Source: Acanthosepion lycidas (lineage: Eukaryota; Mollusca; Cephalopoda; Sepiida; Sepiidae). Taken from it: a stretch of DNA of 64,000 bases. The notes beneath the pieces are model-generated. The model worked only from the letters and a program-made list of their open reading frames with translations, had not been told where the DNA came from and did no database searches. Both the position numbers and the translations under genes were made by a program. Where the stretch lies: NCBI GenBank assembly GCA_963932145.1, contig OZ010579.1:135967127-136031126 (forward strand). The letters are read 5' to 3'. This document shows positions 23,228-35,697 of this stretch, piece by piece. How positions within the stretch are numbered: the stretch's first letter is position 1; each line of letters opens with the position of its first letter.

Positions 23228-26200
23228 CATTTTTGGTAGTGATTTTATTAGCCTATTAGATGCACAATGAGTTGGAGAATCAGATAAACCCCACTTCCGG
23301 TAGCCTAGCTGCAATGGAAATGCCTTAAATTGCCGCTTGAAGCTTCAACTTTGGGTTCCCAGTTCCCGTTATTTGGGTATCGAAAAAAAAAGTCGATTAA
23401 GATTTGTCATTTGTTGGTAGTGATTTTATTAGCCTATTAGATGCACAATGAGTTGGAGAATCAGATAAACCCCACTTCCGGTAGCCTAGCTGCAAGAGAA
23501 ATGCCTTAAATTGCCGTTTGAAGCTTCAACTTTGGGTTCCCAGTTCCCGTTATTTGAGTATCGGAAAAAAAAGTCGATTAAGATTTGTCATTTTTGGTAG
23601 TGATTTTATTAGCCTTTTAGATGCACAATGAGTTGGAGAATCAGATAAACCCCACTTCCGGTAGCCTAGCTGCAAGAGAAATGCCTTAAATTGCCGTTTG
23701 AAGCTTCAACTTTGGGTTCCCAGTTCCCGTTATTTGGGTATCGAAAAAAAAGTCGATTAAGATTTGTCATTTTTGGTAGTGATTTTATTAGCCTATTAGA
23801 TGCACAATGAGTTGGAGAATCAGATAAACCCCACTTCCGGTAGCCTAGCTGCAAGAGAAATGCCTTAAATTGCCGTTTGAACCTTCAACTTTGGGTTCCC
23901 AGTTCCCGTTATTTGGGTATCGAAAAAAAAAGTCGATTAAGATTTGTCATTTTTGGTAGTGATTTTATTAGCCTATTAGATGCACAATGAGTAGGAGAAT
24001 CAGATAAACCCCACTTCCGGTAGCCTCGCTGCAAGTGAAATGCCTTAAATTGCCGTTTGAAGCTTCAACTTTGGGTTCCCAGTTCCCGTTATTTGGGTAT
24101 CGAAAAAAAAAGTCGATTAAGATTTGTAATTTTTGGTAGTGATTTTATTAGCCTATTAGATGCACAATGAGTTGGAGAATCAGATAAACCTCACTTCCGG
24201 TAGCCTAGCTCCAAGAGAAATGCCTTAAATTGGCGTTTGAAGCTTCAACTTTGGGTTCCCAGTTCCCGTTATTTGGGTATCGAAAAAAAAAGTCGATTAA
24301 GATTTGTCATTTTTGGTAGTGATTTTATTAGCCTATTAGATGCACAATGAGTTGGAGAATCAGATAAACCCCACTTCCGGTAGCCTAGCTGCAAGAGAAA
24401 TGCCTTAAATTGCCGTTTGAAGCTTCAACTTTGGGTTCCCAGTTCCCGTTATTTGGGTATCCAAAAAAAAAGTCGATTAAGAATTGTCATTTTTGGTAGT
24501 GATTTTATTAGCCTATTAGATGCACAATGAGTTGGAGAATCAGATAAACCCCACTTCCGGTAGCCTAGCTGCAAGCGAAATGCCTTAAATTGTCGTTTGA
24601 AGCTTCAACTTTGGGTTCCCAGTTCCCGTTATTTGGGTATCGAAAAAAAAAGTCGATTAAGATTTGTCATTTTTGGTAGTGATTTTATTAGCCTATTAGA
24701 TGCACAATGAGTTGGAGAATCAGATAAACCCCACTTCCGGTAGCCTAGCTGCAAGAGAAATGCCTTAAATTGCCGTTTGAAGCTTCAACTTTGGGTTCCC
24801 AGTTCCCGTTATTTGGGTATCGAAAAAAAAAGTCGATTAAGATTTGTCATTTTTGGTAGTGATTTTATTAGCCTATTAGATGCACAATGAGTTGGAGAAT
24901 CTGATAAACCCCACTTCCGGTAGCCTAGCTGCAAGAGAAATGCCTTAAATTGCCGTTTCAAGCTTCAACTTTGGGTTCCCAGTTCCCGTTATTTGGGTAT
25001 CGAAAAAAAAAGTCGATTAAGATTTGTCATTTTTGGTAGTGATTTTATTAGCCTATTAGATGCACAATGAGTTGGAGAATCAGATAAACCCCACTTCCGG
25101 TAGCCTAGCTGCAATGGAAATGCCTTAAATTGCCGCTTGAAGCTTCAACTTTGGGTTCCCAGTTCCCGTTATTTGGGTATCGAAAAAAAAGTCGATTAAG
25201 ATTTGTCATTTTTGGTAGTGATTTTATTAGCCTATTAGATGCACAATGAGTTGGAGAATCAGATAAACCCCACTTCCGGTAGCCTAGCTGCAAGAGAAAT
25301 GCCTTAAATTGCCGTTTGAAGCTTCAACTTTGGGTTCCCAGTTCCCGTTATTTGAGTATCGGAAAAAAAGTCGATTAAGATTTGTCATTTTTGGTAGTGA
25401 TTTTATTAGCCTTTTAGATGCACAATGAGTTGGAGAATCAGATAAACCCCACTTCCGGTAGCCTAGCTGCAAGAGAAATGCCTTAAATTGCCGTTTGAAG
25501 CTTCAACTTTGGGTTCCCAGTTCCCGTTATTTAGGTATCGAAAAAAAAAGTCGATTAAGATTTGTCATTTCTGGTAGTGATTTTATTAGCCTATTAGATG
25601 CACAATGAGTTGGAGAATCTGATAAACCCCACTTCCGGTAGCCTAGCTGCAAGAGAAATGCCTTAAATTGCCGTTTGAAGCTTCAACTTTGGGTTCCCAG
25701 TTCCCGTTATTTGGGTATCGAAAAAAAAATTCGGTTAAGATTTGTCATTTTTGGTAGTGATTTTATTAGCCTATTCGATGCACAATGAGTTGGAGAATCA
25801 GATAAACCCCACTTCCGGTAGCCTAGCTGCAAGGGAAATGCCTTAAATTGCTGTTTGAAGCTTCAACTTTGGGTTCCCAGTTCCCGTTATTTGGGTATCG
25901 AAAAAAAAAGTCGATTAAGATTTGTCATTTGTTGGTAGTGATTTTATTAGCCTATTAGATGCACAATGAGTTGGAGAATCAGATAAACCCCACTTCCGGT
26001 AGCCTAGCTGCAAGAGAAATGCCTTAAATTGCCGTTGGAAGCTTCAACTTTGGGTTCCCAGTTCCCGTTATTTGGGTATCGAAAAAAAAAGTCGATTAAG
26101 ATTTGTCATTTTTGGTAGTGATTTTATTAGCCTATTAGATGCACAATGAGTTGGAGAATCTGATAAAACCCACTTCCGGTAGCCTAGCTGCAAGAGAAAT

Positions 26201-26286
26201 GCCTTAAATTGCCGTTTGAAGGTTCAACTTTGGGTTCCCAGTTCCCGTTATTTGGGTATCGAAAAAAAAAGTCGATTAAGATTTGT

Positions 26287-26461
26287 CATTTTTGGTAATG
26301 ATTTTATTAGCCTATTAGATGCACAATGAGTTGGAGAATCTGATAAACCCCACTTCCGGTAGCCTACCTGCAAGCGAAATGCCTTAAATTCCGTTTGAAG
26401 CTTCAACTTTGGGTTCCCAGTTCCCGTTATTTATCGAAAAAAAAAGTCGATTAAGATTTGT
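26287..26461 (+). repeat. 175-bp short monomer, copy 1
   Basis: This monomer lacks a G in aaatt(g)ccgt and four bases in the ttatttgggtatcg stretch, which reads ttatttatcg. It also carries ggtaatg, tacctgc and gcgaaat. The paired deletions occur together in all three copies, so they predate the amplification of block 3. Confidence 0.92.
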
Positions 26462-28801
26462 CATTTTTGGTAGTCATTTTATTAGCCTATTAGATGCACA
26501 ATGAGTTGGAGAATCAGATAAACCCCACTTCCGGTAGCCTAGCTGCAAGAGAAATGCCTTAAATTGCCGTTTGAAGCTTCAACTTTGGGTTCCCAGTTCC
26601 CGTTATTTGGGTAACGAAAAAAAAAGTCGATTAAGATTTGTCATATTTGGTAGTGATTTTATTAGCCTATTAGATGAACAATGAGTTGGAGAATCAGATA
26701 AACCCCACTTCCGGTAGCCTAGCTGCAAGTGAAATGCCTTAAATTGCTGCTTGAAGCTTCAACTTTGGGTTCCCAGTTCCCGTTATTTGGGTATCGAAAA
26801 AAAAGTCGATTAAGATTTGTCATTTGTTGGTAGTGATTTTATTAGCCTATTAGATGCACAATGAGTTGGAGAATCAGATAAACCCCACTTCCGGTAGCCT
26901 AGCTGCAAGAGAAATGCCTTAAATTGCCGTTTGAAGCTTCAACTTTGGGTTCCCAGTTCCCGTTATTTGGGTATCGAAAAAAAAAGTCGATTAAGATTTG
27001 TCATTTTTGGTAGTGATTTTATTAGCCTATTAGATGCACAATGAGTTGGAGAATCTGATAAAACCCACTTCCGGTAGCCTAGCTGCAAGAGAAATGCCTT
27101 AAATTGCCGTTTGAATCTTCAACTTTGGGTTCCCAGTTCCCGTTATTTGGGTATCGAAAAAAAAAGTCGATTTAGATTTGTCATTTCTGGTAGTGATTTT
27201 ATTACCCTAGTAGATGCACAATGAGTTGCAGAATCAGATAAACCCCACTTCCGGTAGCCTAGCTGCAAGAGAAATGCCTTAAATTGCCGTTTGAAGCTTC
27301 AACTTTGGGTTCCCAGTTCCCGTTATTTGGGTATCGAAAAAAAAAGTCGATTAAGATTTGTCATTTTTGGTAGTGATTTTATTAGCCTATTAGATGCACA
27401 ATGAGTTGGAGAATCTGATAAACCCCACTTCCGGTAGCCTAGCTGCAAGAGAAATGCCTTAAATTGCCGTTTCAAGCTTCAACTTTGGGTTCCCAGTTCC
27501 CGTTATTTGGGTATCGAAAAAAAAAGTCGATTAAGATTTGTCATTTTTGGTAGTGATTTTATTAGCCTATTAGATGCACAATGAGTTGGAGAATCAGATA
27601 AACCCCACTTCCGGTAGCCTAGCTGCAATGGAAATGCCTTAAATTGCCGCTTGAAGCTTCAACTTTGGGTTCCCAGTTCCCGTTATTTGGGTATCGAAAA
27701 AAAAAGTCGATTAAGATTTGTCATTTTTGGTAGTGATTTTATTAGCCTATTAGATGCACAATGAGTTGGAGAATCAGATAAACCCCACTTCCGGTAGCCT
27801 AGCTGCAAGAGAAATGCCTTAAATTGCCGTTTGAAGCTTCAACTTTGGGTTCCCAGTTCCCGTTATTTGAGTATCGGAAAAAAAGTCGATTAAGATTTGT
27901 CATTTTTGGTAGTGATTTTATTAGCCTTTTAGATGCACAATGAGTTGGAGAATCAGATAAACCCCACTTCCGGTAGCCTAGCTGCAAGAGAAATGCCTTA
28001 AATTGCCGTTTGAAGCTTCAACTTTGGGTTCCCAGTTCCCGTTATTTAGGTATCGAAAAAAAAAGTCGATTAAGATTTGTCATTTCTGGTAGTGATTTTA
28101 TTAGCCTATTAGATGCACAATGAGTTGGAGAATCTGATAAACCCCACTTCCGGTAGCCTAGCTGCAAGAGAAATGCCTTAAATTGCCGTTTGAAGCTTCA
28201 ACTTTGGGTTCCCAGTTCCCGTTATTTGGGTATCGAAAAAAAAATTCGATTAAGATTTGTCATTTTTGGTAGTGATTTTATTAGCCTATTCGATGCACAA
28301 TGAGTTGGAGAATCAGATAAACCCCACTTCCGGTAGCCTAGCTGCAAGGGAAATGCCTTAAATTGCTGTTTGAAGCTTCAACTTTGGGTTCCCAGTTCCC
28401 GTTATTTGGGTATCGAAAAAAAAAGTCGATTAAGATTTGTCATTTGTTGGTAGTGATTTTATTAGCCTATTAGATGCACAATGAGTTGGAGAATCAGATA
28501 AACCCCACTTCCGGTAGCCTAGCTGCAAGAGAAATGCCTTAAATTGCCGTTGGAAGCTTCAACTTTGGGTTCCCAGTTCCCGTTATTTGGGTATCGAAAA
28601 AAAAAGTCGATTAAGATTTGTCATTTTTGGTAGTGATTTTATTAGCCTATTAGATGCACAATGAGTTGGAGAATCTGATAAAACCCACTTCCGGTAGCCT
28701 AGCTGCAAGAGAAATGCCTTAAATTGCCGTTTGAAGGTTCAACTTTGGGTTCCCAGTTCCCGTTATTTGGGTATCGAAAAAAAAAGTCGATTAAGATTTG
28801 T

Positions 28802-28976
28802 CATTTTTGGTAATGATTTTATTAGCCTATTAGATGCACAATGAGTTGGAGAATCTGATAAACCCCACTTCCGGTAGCCTACCTGCAAGCGAAATGCCTT
28901 AAATTCCGTTTGAAGCTTCAACTTTGGGTTCCCAGTTCCCGTTATTTATCGAAAAAAAAAGTCGATTAAGATTTGT
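28802..28976 (+). repeat. 175-bp short monomer, copy 2
   Basis: Same two deletions and same substitutions as the copy at 26287, exactly 2515 bp downstream. It is a fixed marker of the second block 3 unit. Confidence 0.92.
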
Positions 28977-30417
28977 CATTTTTGGTAGTCATTTTATTAG
29001 CCTATTAGATGCACAATGAGTTGGAGAATCAGATAAACCCCACTTCCGGTAGCCTAGCTGCAAGAGAAATGCCTTAAATTGCCGTTTGAAGCTTCAACTT
29101 TGGGTTCCCAGTTCCCGTTATTTGGGTAACGAAAAAAAAAGTCGATTAAGATTTGTCATATTTGGTAGTGATTTTATTAGCCTATTAGATGAACAATGAG
29201 TTGGAGAATCAGATAAACCCCACTTCCGGTAGCCTAGCTGCAAGTGAAATGCCTTAAATTGCTGCTTGAAGCTTCAACTTTGGGTTCCCAGTTCCCGTTA
29301 TTTGGGTATCGAAAAAAAAGTCGATTAAGATTTGTCATTTGTTGGTAGTGATTTTATTAGCCTATTAGATGCACAATGAGTTGGAGAATCAGATAAACCC
29401 CACTTCCGGTAGCCTAGCTGCAAGAGAAATGCCTTAAATTGCCGTTTGAAGCTTCAACTTTGGGTTCCCAGTTCCCGTTATTTGGGTATCGAAAAAAAAA
29501 GTCGATTAAGATTTGTCATTTTTGGTAGTGATTTTATTAGCCTATTAGATGCACAATGAGTTGGAGAATCTGATAAAACCCACTTCCGGTAGCCTAGCTG
29601 CAAGAGAAATGCCTTAAATTGCCGTTTGAATCTTCAACTTTGGGTTCCCAGTTCCCGTTATTTGGGTATCGAAAAAAAAAGTCGATTTAGATTTGTCATT
29701 TCTGGTAGTGATTTTATTACCCTAGTAGATGCACAATGAGTTGGAGAATCTGATAAACCCCACTTCCGGTAGCCTAGCTGCAAGAGAAATGCCTTAAATT
29801 GCCGTTTGAAGCTTCAACTTTGGGTTCCCAGTTCCCGTTATTTGGGTATCGAAAAAAAAAGTCGATTAAGATTTGTCATTTTTGGTAGTGATTTTATTAG
29901 CCTAGTAGATGAACAATGAGTTGGAGAATCAGATAAACCCCACTTCCGGTAGCCTAGCTGCAAGGGAAATGCCTTAAATTGCTGTTTGAAGCTTCAACTT
30001 TGGGTTCCCAGTTCCCGTTATTTGGGTATCGAAAAAAAAAGTCGATTAAGATTTGTCATTTGTTGGTAGTGATTTTATTAGCCTATTAGATGCACAATGA
30101 GTTGGAGAATCAGATAAACCCCACTTCCGGTAGCCTAGCTGCAAGAGAAATGCCTTAAATTGCCGTTTGAAGCTTCAACTTTGGGTTCCCAGTTCCCGTT
30201 ATTTGGGTATCGAAAAAAAAAGTCGATTAAGATTTGTCATTTTTGGTAGTGATTTTATTAGCCTATTAGATGCACAATGAGTTGGAGAATCTGATAAAAC
30301 CCACTTCCGGTAGCCTAGCTGCAAGAGAAATGCCTTAAATTGCCGTTTGAAGGTTCAACTTTGGGTTCCCAGTTCCCGTTATTTGGGTATCGAAAAAAAA
30401 AGTCGATTAAGATTTGT

Positions 30418-30592
30418 CATTTTTGGTAATGATTTTATTAGCCTATTAGATGCACAATGAGTTGGAGAATCTGATAAACCCCACTTCCGGTAGCCTACCT
30501 GCAAGCGAAATGCCTTAAATTCCGTTTGAAGCTTCAACTTTGGGTTCCCAGTTCCCGTTATTTATCGAAAAAAAAAGTCGATTAAGATTTGT
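30418..30592 (+). repeat. 175-bp short monomer, copy 3
   Basis: Same deletions, 1616 bp after copy 2, inside the partial third unit. The shorter spacing shows that five monomers were lost from this unit, probably at the hybrid monomer 29877-30057, which joins a cctagtag 5' part to an aaggg/gctgttt 3' part. Confidence 0.92.
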
Positions 30593-31672
30593 CATTTTTG
30601 GTAGTGATTTTATTAGCCTATTAGATGCACAATGAGTTGGAGAATCAGATAAACCCCACTTCCGGTAGCCTAGCTGCAAGAGAAATGCCTTAAATTGCCG
30701 TTTGAAGCTTCAACTTTGGGTTCCCAGTTCCCGTTATTTGGGTAACGAAAAAAAAAGTCGATTAAGATTTGTCATATTTGGTAGTGATTTTATTAGCCTA
30801 TTAGATGAACAATGAGTTGGAGAATCAGATAAACCCCACTTCCGGTAGCCTAGCTGCAAGTGAAATGCCTTAAATTGCTGCTTGAAGCTTCAACTTTGGG
30901 TTCCCAGTTCCCGTTATTTGGGTATCGAAAAAAAAGTCGATTAAGATTTGTCATTTGTTGGTAGTGATTTTATTAGCCTATTAGATGCACAATGAGTTGG
31001 AGAATCAGATAAACCCCACTTCCGGTAGCCTAGCTGCAAGAGAAATGCCTTAAATTGCCGTTTGAAGCTTCAACTTTGGGTTCCCAGTTCCCGTTATTTG
31101 GGTATCGAAAAAAAAAGTCGATTAAGATTTGTCATTTTTGGTAGTGATTTTATTAGCCTATTAGATGCACAATGAGTTGGAGAATCTGATAAAACCCACT
31201 TCCGGTAGCCTAGCTGCAAGAGAAATGCCTTAAATTGCCGTTTGAATCTTCAACTTTGGGTTCCCAGTTCCCGTTATTTGGGTATCGAAAAAAAAAGTCG
31301 ATTTAGATTTGTCATTTCTGGTAGTGATTTTATTACCCTAGTAGATGCACAATGAGTTGGAGAATCTGATAAACCCCACTTCCGGTAGCCTAGCTGCAAG
31401 AGAAATGCCTTAAATTGCCGTTTGAAGCTTCAACTTTGGGTTCCCAGTTCCCGTTATTTGGGTATCGAAAAAAAAAGTCGATTAAGATTTGTCATTTTTG
31501 GTAGTGATTTTATTAGCCTATTAGATGCACAATGAGTTGGAGAATCTGATAAACCCCACTTCCGGTAGCCTAGCTGCAAGAGAAATGCCTTAAATTGCCG
31601 TTTGAAGCTTCAACTTTGGGTTCCCAGTTCCCGTTATTTGGGTATCGAAAAAAAAAGTCGATTAAGATTTGT

Positions 31673-31851
31673 CATTTTTGGTAGTATTTTATTAGCCTAT
31701 TAGATGCACAATGAGTTGGAGAATCAGATAAACCCCACTTCCGGTAGCCTAGCTGCAAGAGAAATGCCTTAAATTGCCGTTTGAAGCTTCAACTTTGGGT
31801 TCCCAGTTCCCGTTATTTGGGTATCGAAAAAAAAAGTCGATTAAGATTTGT
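31673..31851 (+). repeat. 179-bp monomer with a 5' deletion
   Basis: Reads ggtagtatttt instead of ggtagtgatttt, a one-base deletion seen nowhere else that I noticed. It lies immediately before the first gactcag-S monomer of block 4, where copy 2 has a ggttgtg monomer. Confidence 0.85.
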
Positions 31852-33471
31852 CATTTTTGGTAGTGATTTTATTAGCCTATTAGATGCACAATGAGTTGGA
31901 GACTCAGATAAACCCCACTTCCGGTAGCCTAGCTGCAAGAGAAATGCCTTAAATTGCCGTTTGAAGCTTCAACTTTGGGTTCCCAGTTCCCGTTATTTGA
32001 GTATCGGAAAAAAAAGTCGATTAAGATTTGTCATTTTTGGTAGTGATTTTATTAGCCTTTTAGAGGCACAATGAGTTGGAGAATCAGATAAACCCCACTT
32101 CCGGTAGCCTAGCTGCAAGAGAAATGCCTTAAATTGCCGTTTGAAGCTTCAACTTTGGGGTCCCAGTTCGCGTTATTTGGATATCGAAAAAAAAAGTCGA
32201 TTTCGATTTGTCATTTTTGGTTGTGATTTTATTGGCTTATTAGATGCACAATGAGTTGGAGAATCTGATAAACCCCACTTCCGGTAGCCTAGCTGCAAGA
32301 GAAATGCCTTAAATTGCCGTTTGAAGCTTCAACTTTGGGTTCCCAGTTCCCGTTATTTGGGTATCGAAAAAAAAAGTCGATTAAGATTTGTCATTTTTGG
32401 TAGTGATTTTATTAGCCTATTAGATGCACAATGAGTTGGAGAATAAGATAAACCCCACTTCCGGTAGCCTAGCTGCAAGAGAAATGCCTTAAATTGCCGT
32501 TTGAAGCTTCAACTTTGGGTTCCCAGTTCCCGTTATTTGGGTATCGAAAAAAAAAGTCGATTAAGATTTGTCATTTTTGGTAGTGATTTTATTAGCCTAT
32601 TAGATGCACAATGAGTTGGAGAATCTGATAAACCCCACTTCCGGTAGCCTAGCTGCAAGAGAAATGCCTTAAATTGCCGTTTGAAGCTTCAACTTTGGGT
32701 TCCCAGTTCCCGTTATTTGGGTATCGAAAAAAAAAGTCGATTAAGATTTGTCATTTTTGGTAATGATTTTATTAGCCTATTAGATGCACAATGAGTTGGA
32801 GAATCAGATAAACCCCAGTTCCGGTAGCCTAGCTGCAATGGAAATGCCTTAAATTGCCGTTTGAAGCTTCAACTTTGGGTTCCCAGTTCCCGTTATTTGG
32901 GTATCGAAAAAAAAAGTCGATTAAGATTTGTCATTTTTGGTAGTGATTTTATTAGCCTATTAGATGCACAATGAGTTGGAGAATCAGATAAACCCCACTT
33001 CCGGTAGCCTAGCTGCAAGAGAAATGCCTTAAATTGCCGTTTGAAGCTTCAACTTTGGGTTCCCAGTTCCCGTTATTTGGGTATCGAAAAAAAAAGTCGA
33101 TTAAGATTTGTAATTTTTGATATTGATTTTATTAGCCTATTAGATGCACAATGAGTTGGAGAATCTGATAAACCCCACTTCCGGTAGTCTAGCTGCAAGA
33201 GAAATGCCTTAAATTGCCGTTTAAATCTTCAACTTTGGGTTCCCAGTTCCCGTTATTTGGGTATCGAAAAAAAAAGTCGATTAAGATTTGTCATTTTTGG
33301 TAGTGATTTTATTAGCCTATTAGATGCACAATGAGTTGGAGAATCTGATAAACCCCACTTCCGGTAGCCTAGCTGCAAGAGAAATGCCTTATATTGCCGT
33401 TTGAAGCTTCAACATTGGGTTCCCAGTTCCCGTTATTTGGGTATCGAAAAAAAAAGTCGATTAAGATTTGT

Positions 33472-33717
33472 GATTTTTGGTAGTGATTTTATTAGCCTAT
33501 TAGATGCACAATGAGTTGGAGAATCTGATAAAACCTAATCTAATAGGCTAATAAAAATTAGCCTATTAGATGCACAATGAGTTGGAGAATCAGATAAACC
33601 CCACTTCCGGTAGCCTAGCTGCAAGAGAAATGCCTTAAATTGCCGTTTGAAGCTTCAACTTTGGGTTCCCAGTTCCCGTTATTTGGGTATCGAAAAAAAA
33701 AGTCGATTAAGATTTGT
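33472..33717 (+). repeat. Chimeric 246-bp monomer with inverted insert, copy 1
   Basis: Monomer positions 1-65 (33472-33536, ending aaaacct) are followed by a 20-nt insert at 33537-33556. The insert is the reverse complement of monomer positions 16-34 plus one base. A new monomer then resumes at position 20 and runs to 180 (33557-33717). The unrearranged counterpart exists at 18546-18725, where the same gtgattttt and aaaacct marks continue normally into acttccgg. Confidence 0.95.
33538..33571. repeat. 34-bp hairpin-forming inverted repeat, copy 1
   Basis: Two perfect 15-nt arms, atctaataggctaat and attagcctattagat, flank an AAAA spacer (33553-33556). It is the only place, with its copy at 35764, where part of the monomer appears in inverted orientation. 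Confidence 0.97.
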
Positions 33718-35697
33718 CATTTTTGGTAGTGATTTTATTAGCCTATTAGATGCACAATGAGTTGGAGAATCTGATAAAACCTACTTCCGGTAGCCTAGCT
33801 GCAAGAGAAATGCCTTAAATATCCGTTTGAAGCTTCAACTTTGGGTTCCCAGTTCCCGTTATTTGAGTATCGGAAAAAAAAGTCGATTAAGATTTGTCAT
33901 TTTTGGTTGTGATTTTATTAGCCTATTAGATGCACAATGAGTTGGAGAATCAGATAAACCCCACTTCCGGTAGCCTAGCTGCAAGAGAAATGCCTTAAAT
34001 TGCCGTTTGAAGCTTCAACTTTGGGTTCCCAGTTCCCGTTATTTGGGTATCGAAAAAAAAAGTCGATTAAGATTTGTCATTTTTGGTAGTGATTTTATTA
34101 GCCTATTAGATGCACAATGAGTTGGAGACTCAGATAAACCCCACTTCCGGTAGCCTAGCTGCAAGAGAAATGCCTTAAATTGCCGTTTGAAGCTTCAACT
34201 TTGGGTTCCCAGTTCCCGTTATTTGAGTATCGGAAAAAAAAGTCGATTAAGATTTGTCATTTTTGGTAGTGATTTTATTAGCCTTTTAGAGGCACAATGA
34301 GTTGGAGAATCAGATAAACCCCACTTCCGGTAGCCTAGCTGCAAGAGAAATGCCTTAAATTGCCGTTTGAAGCTTCAACTTTGGGGTCCCAGTTCGCGTT
34401 ATTTGGATATCGAAAAAAAAAGTCGATTTCGATTTGTCATTTTTGGTTGTGATTTTATTGGCTTATTAGATGCACAATGAGTTGGAGAATCTGATAAACC
34501 CCACTTCCGGTAGCCTAGCTGCAAGAGAAATGCCTTAAATTGCCGTTTGAAGCTTCAACTTTGGGTTCCCAGTTCCCTTTATTTGGGTATCGAAAAAAAA
34601 AGTCGATTAAGATTTGTCATTTTTGGTAGTGATTTTATTAGCCTATTAGATGCACAATGAGTTGGAGAATAAGATAAACCCCACTTCCGGTAGCCTAGCT
34701 GCAAGAGAAATGCCTTAAATTGCCGTTTGAAGCTTCAACTTTGGGTTCCCAGTTCCCGTTATTTGGGTATCGAAAAAAAAAGTCGATTAAGATTTGTCAT
34801 TTTTGGTAGTGATTTTATTAGCCTATTAGATGCACAATGAGTTGGAGAATCTGATAAACCCCACTTCCGGTAGCCTAGCTGCAAGAGAAATGCCTTAAAT
34901 TGCCGTTTGAAGCTTCAACTTTGGGTTCCCAGTTCCCGTTATTTGGGTATCGAAAAAAAAAGTCGATTAAGATTTGTCATTTTTGGTAATGATTTTATTA
35001 GCCTATTAGATGCACAATGAGTTGGAGAATCAGATAAACCCCAGTTCCGGTAGCCTAGCTGCAATGGAAATGCCTTAAATTGCCGTTTGAAGCTTCAACT
35101 TTGGGTTCCCAGTTCCCGTTATTTGGGTATCGAAAAAAAAAGTCGATTAAGATTTGTCATTTTTGGTAGTGATTTTATTAGCCTATTAGATGCACAATGA
35201 GTTGGAGAATCAGATAAACCCCACTTCCGGTAGCCTAGATGCAAGAGAAATGCCTTAAATTGCCGTTTGAAGCTTCAACTTTGGGTTCCCAGTTCCCGTT
35301 ATTTGGGTATCGAAAAAAAAAGTCGATTAAGATTTGTAATTTTTGATATTGATTTTATTAGCCTATTAGATGCACAATGAGTTGGAGAATCTGATAAACC
35401 CCACTTCCGGTAGTCTAGCTGCAAGAGAAATGCCTTAAATTGCCGTTTAAATCTTCAACTTTGGGTTCCCAGTTCCCGTTATTTGGGTATCGAAAAAAAA
35501 AGTCGATTAAGATTTGTCATTTTTGGTAGTGATTTTATTAGCCTATTAGATGCACAATGAGTTGGAGAATCTGATAAACCCCACTTCCGGTAGCCTAGCT
35601 GCAAGAGAAATGCCTTATATTGCCGTTTGAAGCTTCAACATTGGGTTCCCAGTTCCCGTTATTTGGGTATCGAAAAAAAAAGTCGATTAAGATTTGT

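Larger units (their letters stand above)
16926..24847 (+). repeat. Block 2: transition with 1620-bp and 1981-bp repeats
   Basis: From 16926 new marks appear that persist to 57 kb: S (gagtatcgg before an A8 run) at a monomer 3' end, and F (cctttta) at the 5' end of the monomer that usually follows. Marks of block 1 disappear. Two internal repeat families are seen (next entries), and 23228-24847 is a mosaic of single monomers with ctccaag/ggcgttt, a ccaaaa run and gcgaaat marks that recur near 56-57 kb. Confidence 0.85.
24848..31492 (+). repeat. Block 3: 14-monomer HOR (about 2515 bp)
   Basis: Three units can be read: 24848-27361 (2514 bp), 27362-29876 (2515 bp) and a nine-monomer partial unit 29877-31492 (1616 bp). 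The order is ctg/tttcaag, caatgg/ccgctt, S, F/ttaggtatc, tctggtag/aattcg, cgatgc/aaggg/gctgttt, tttgttgg/ttggaag, aaaaccc/aaggttc, a 175-bp monomer, gtaacg, catatttgg/gaacaa/gctgctt, tttgttgg, aaaaccc/gaatctt, tctggtag/ttaccctag. The lengths differ by one base because an A run is 8 in unit 1 and 9 in unit 2. Confidence 0.88.
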
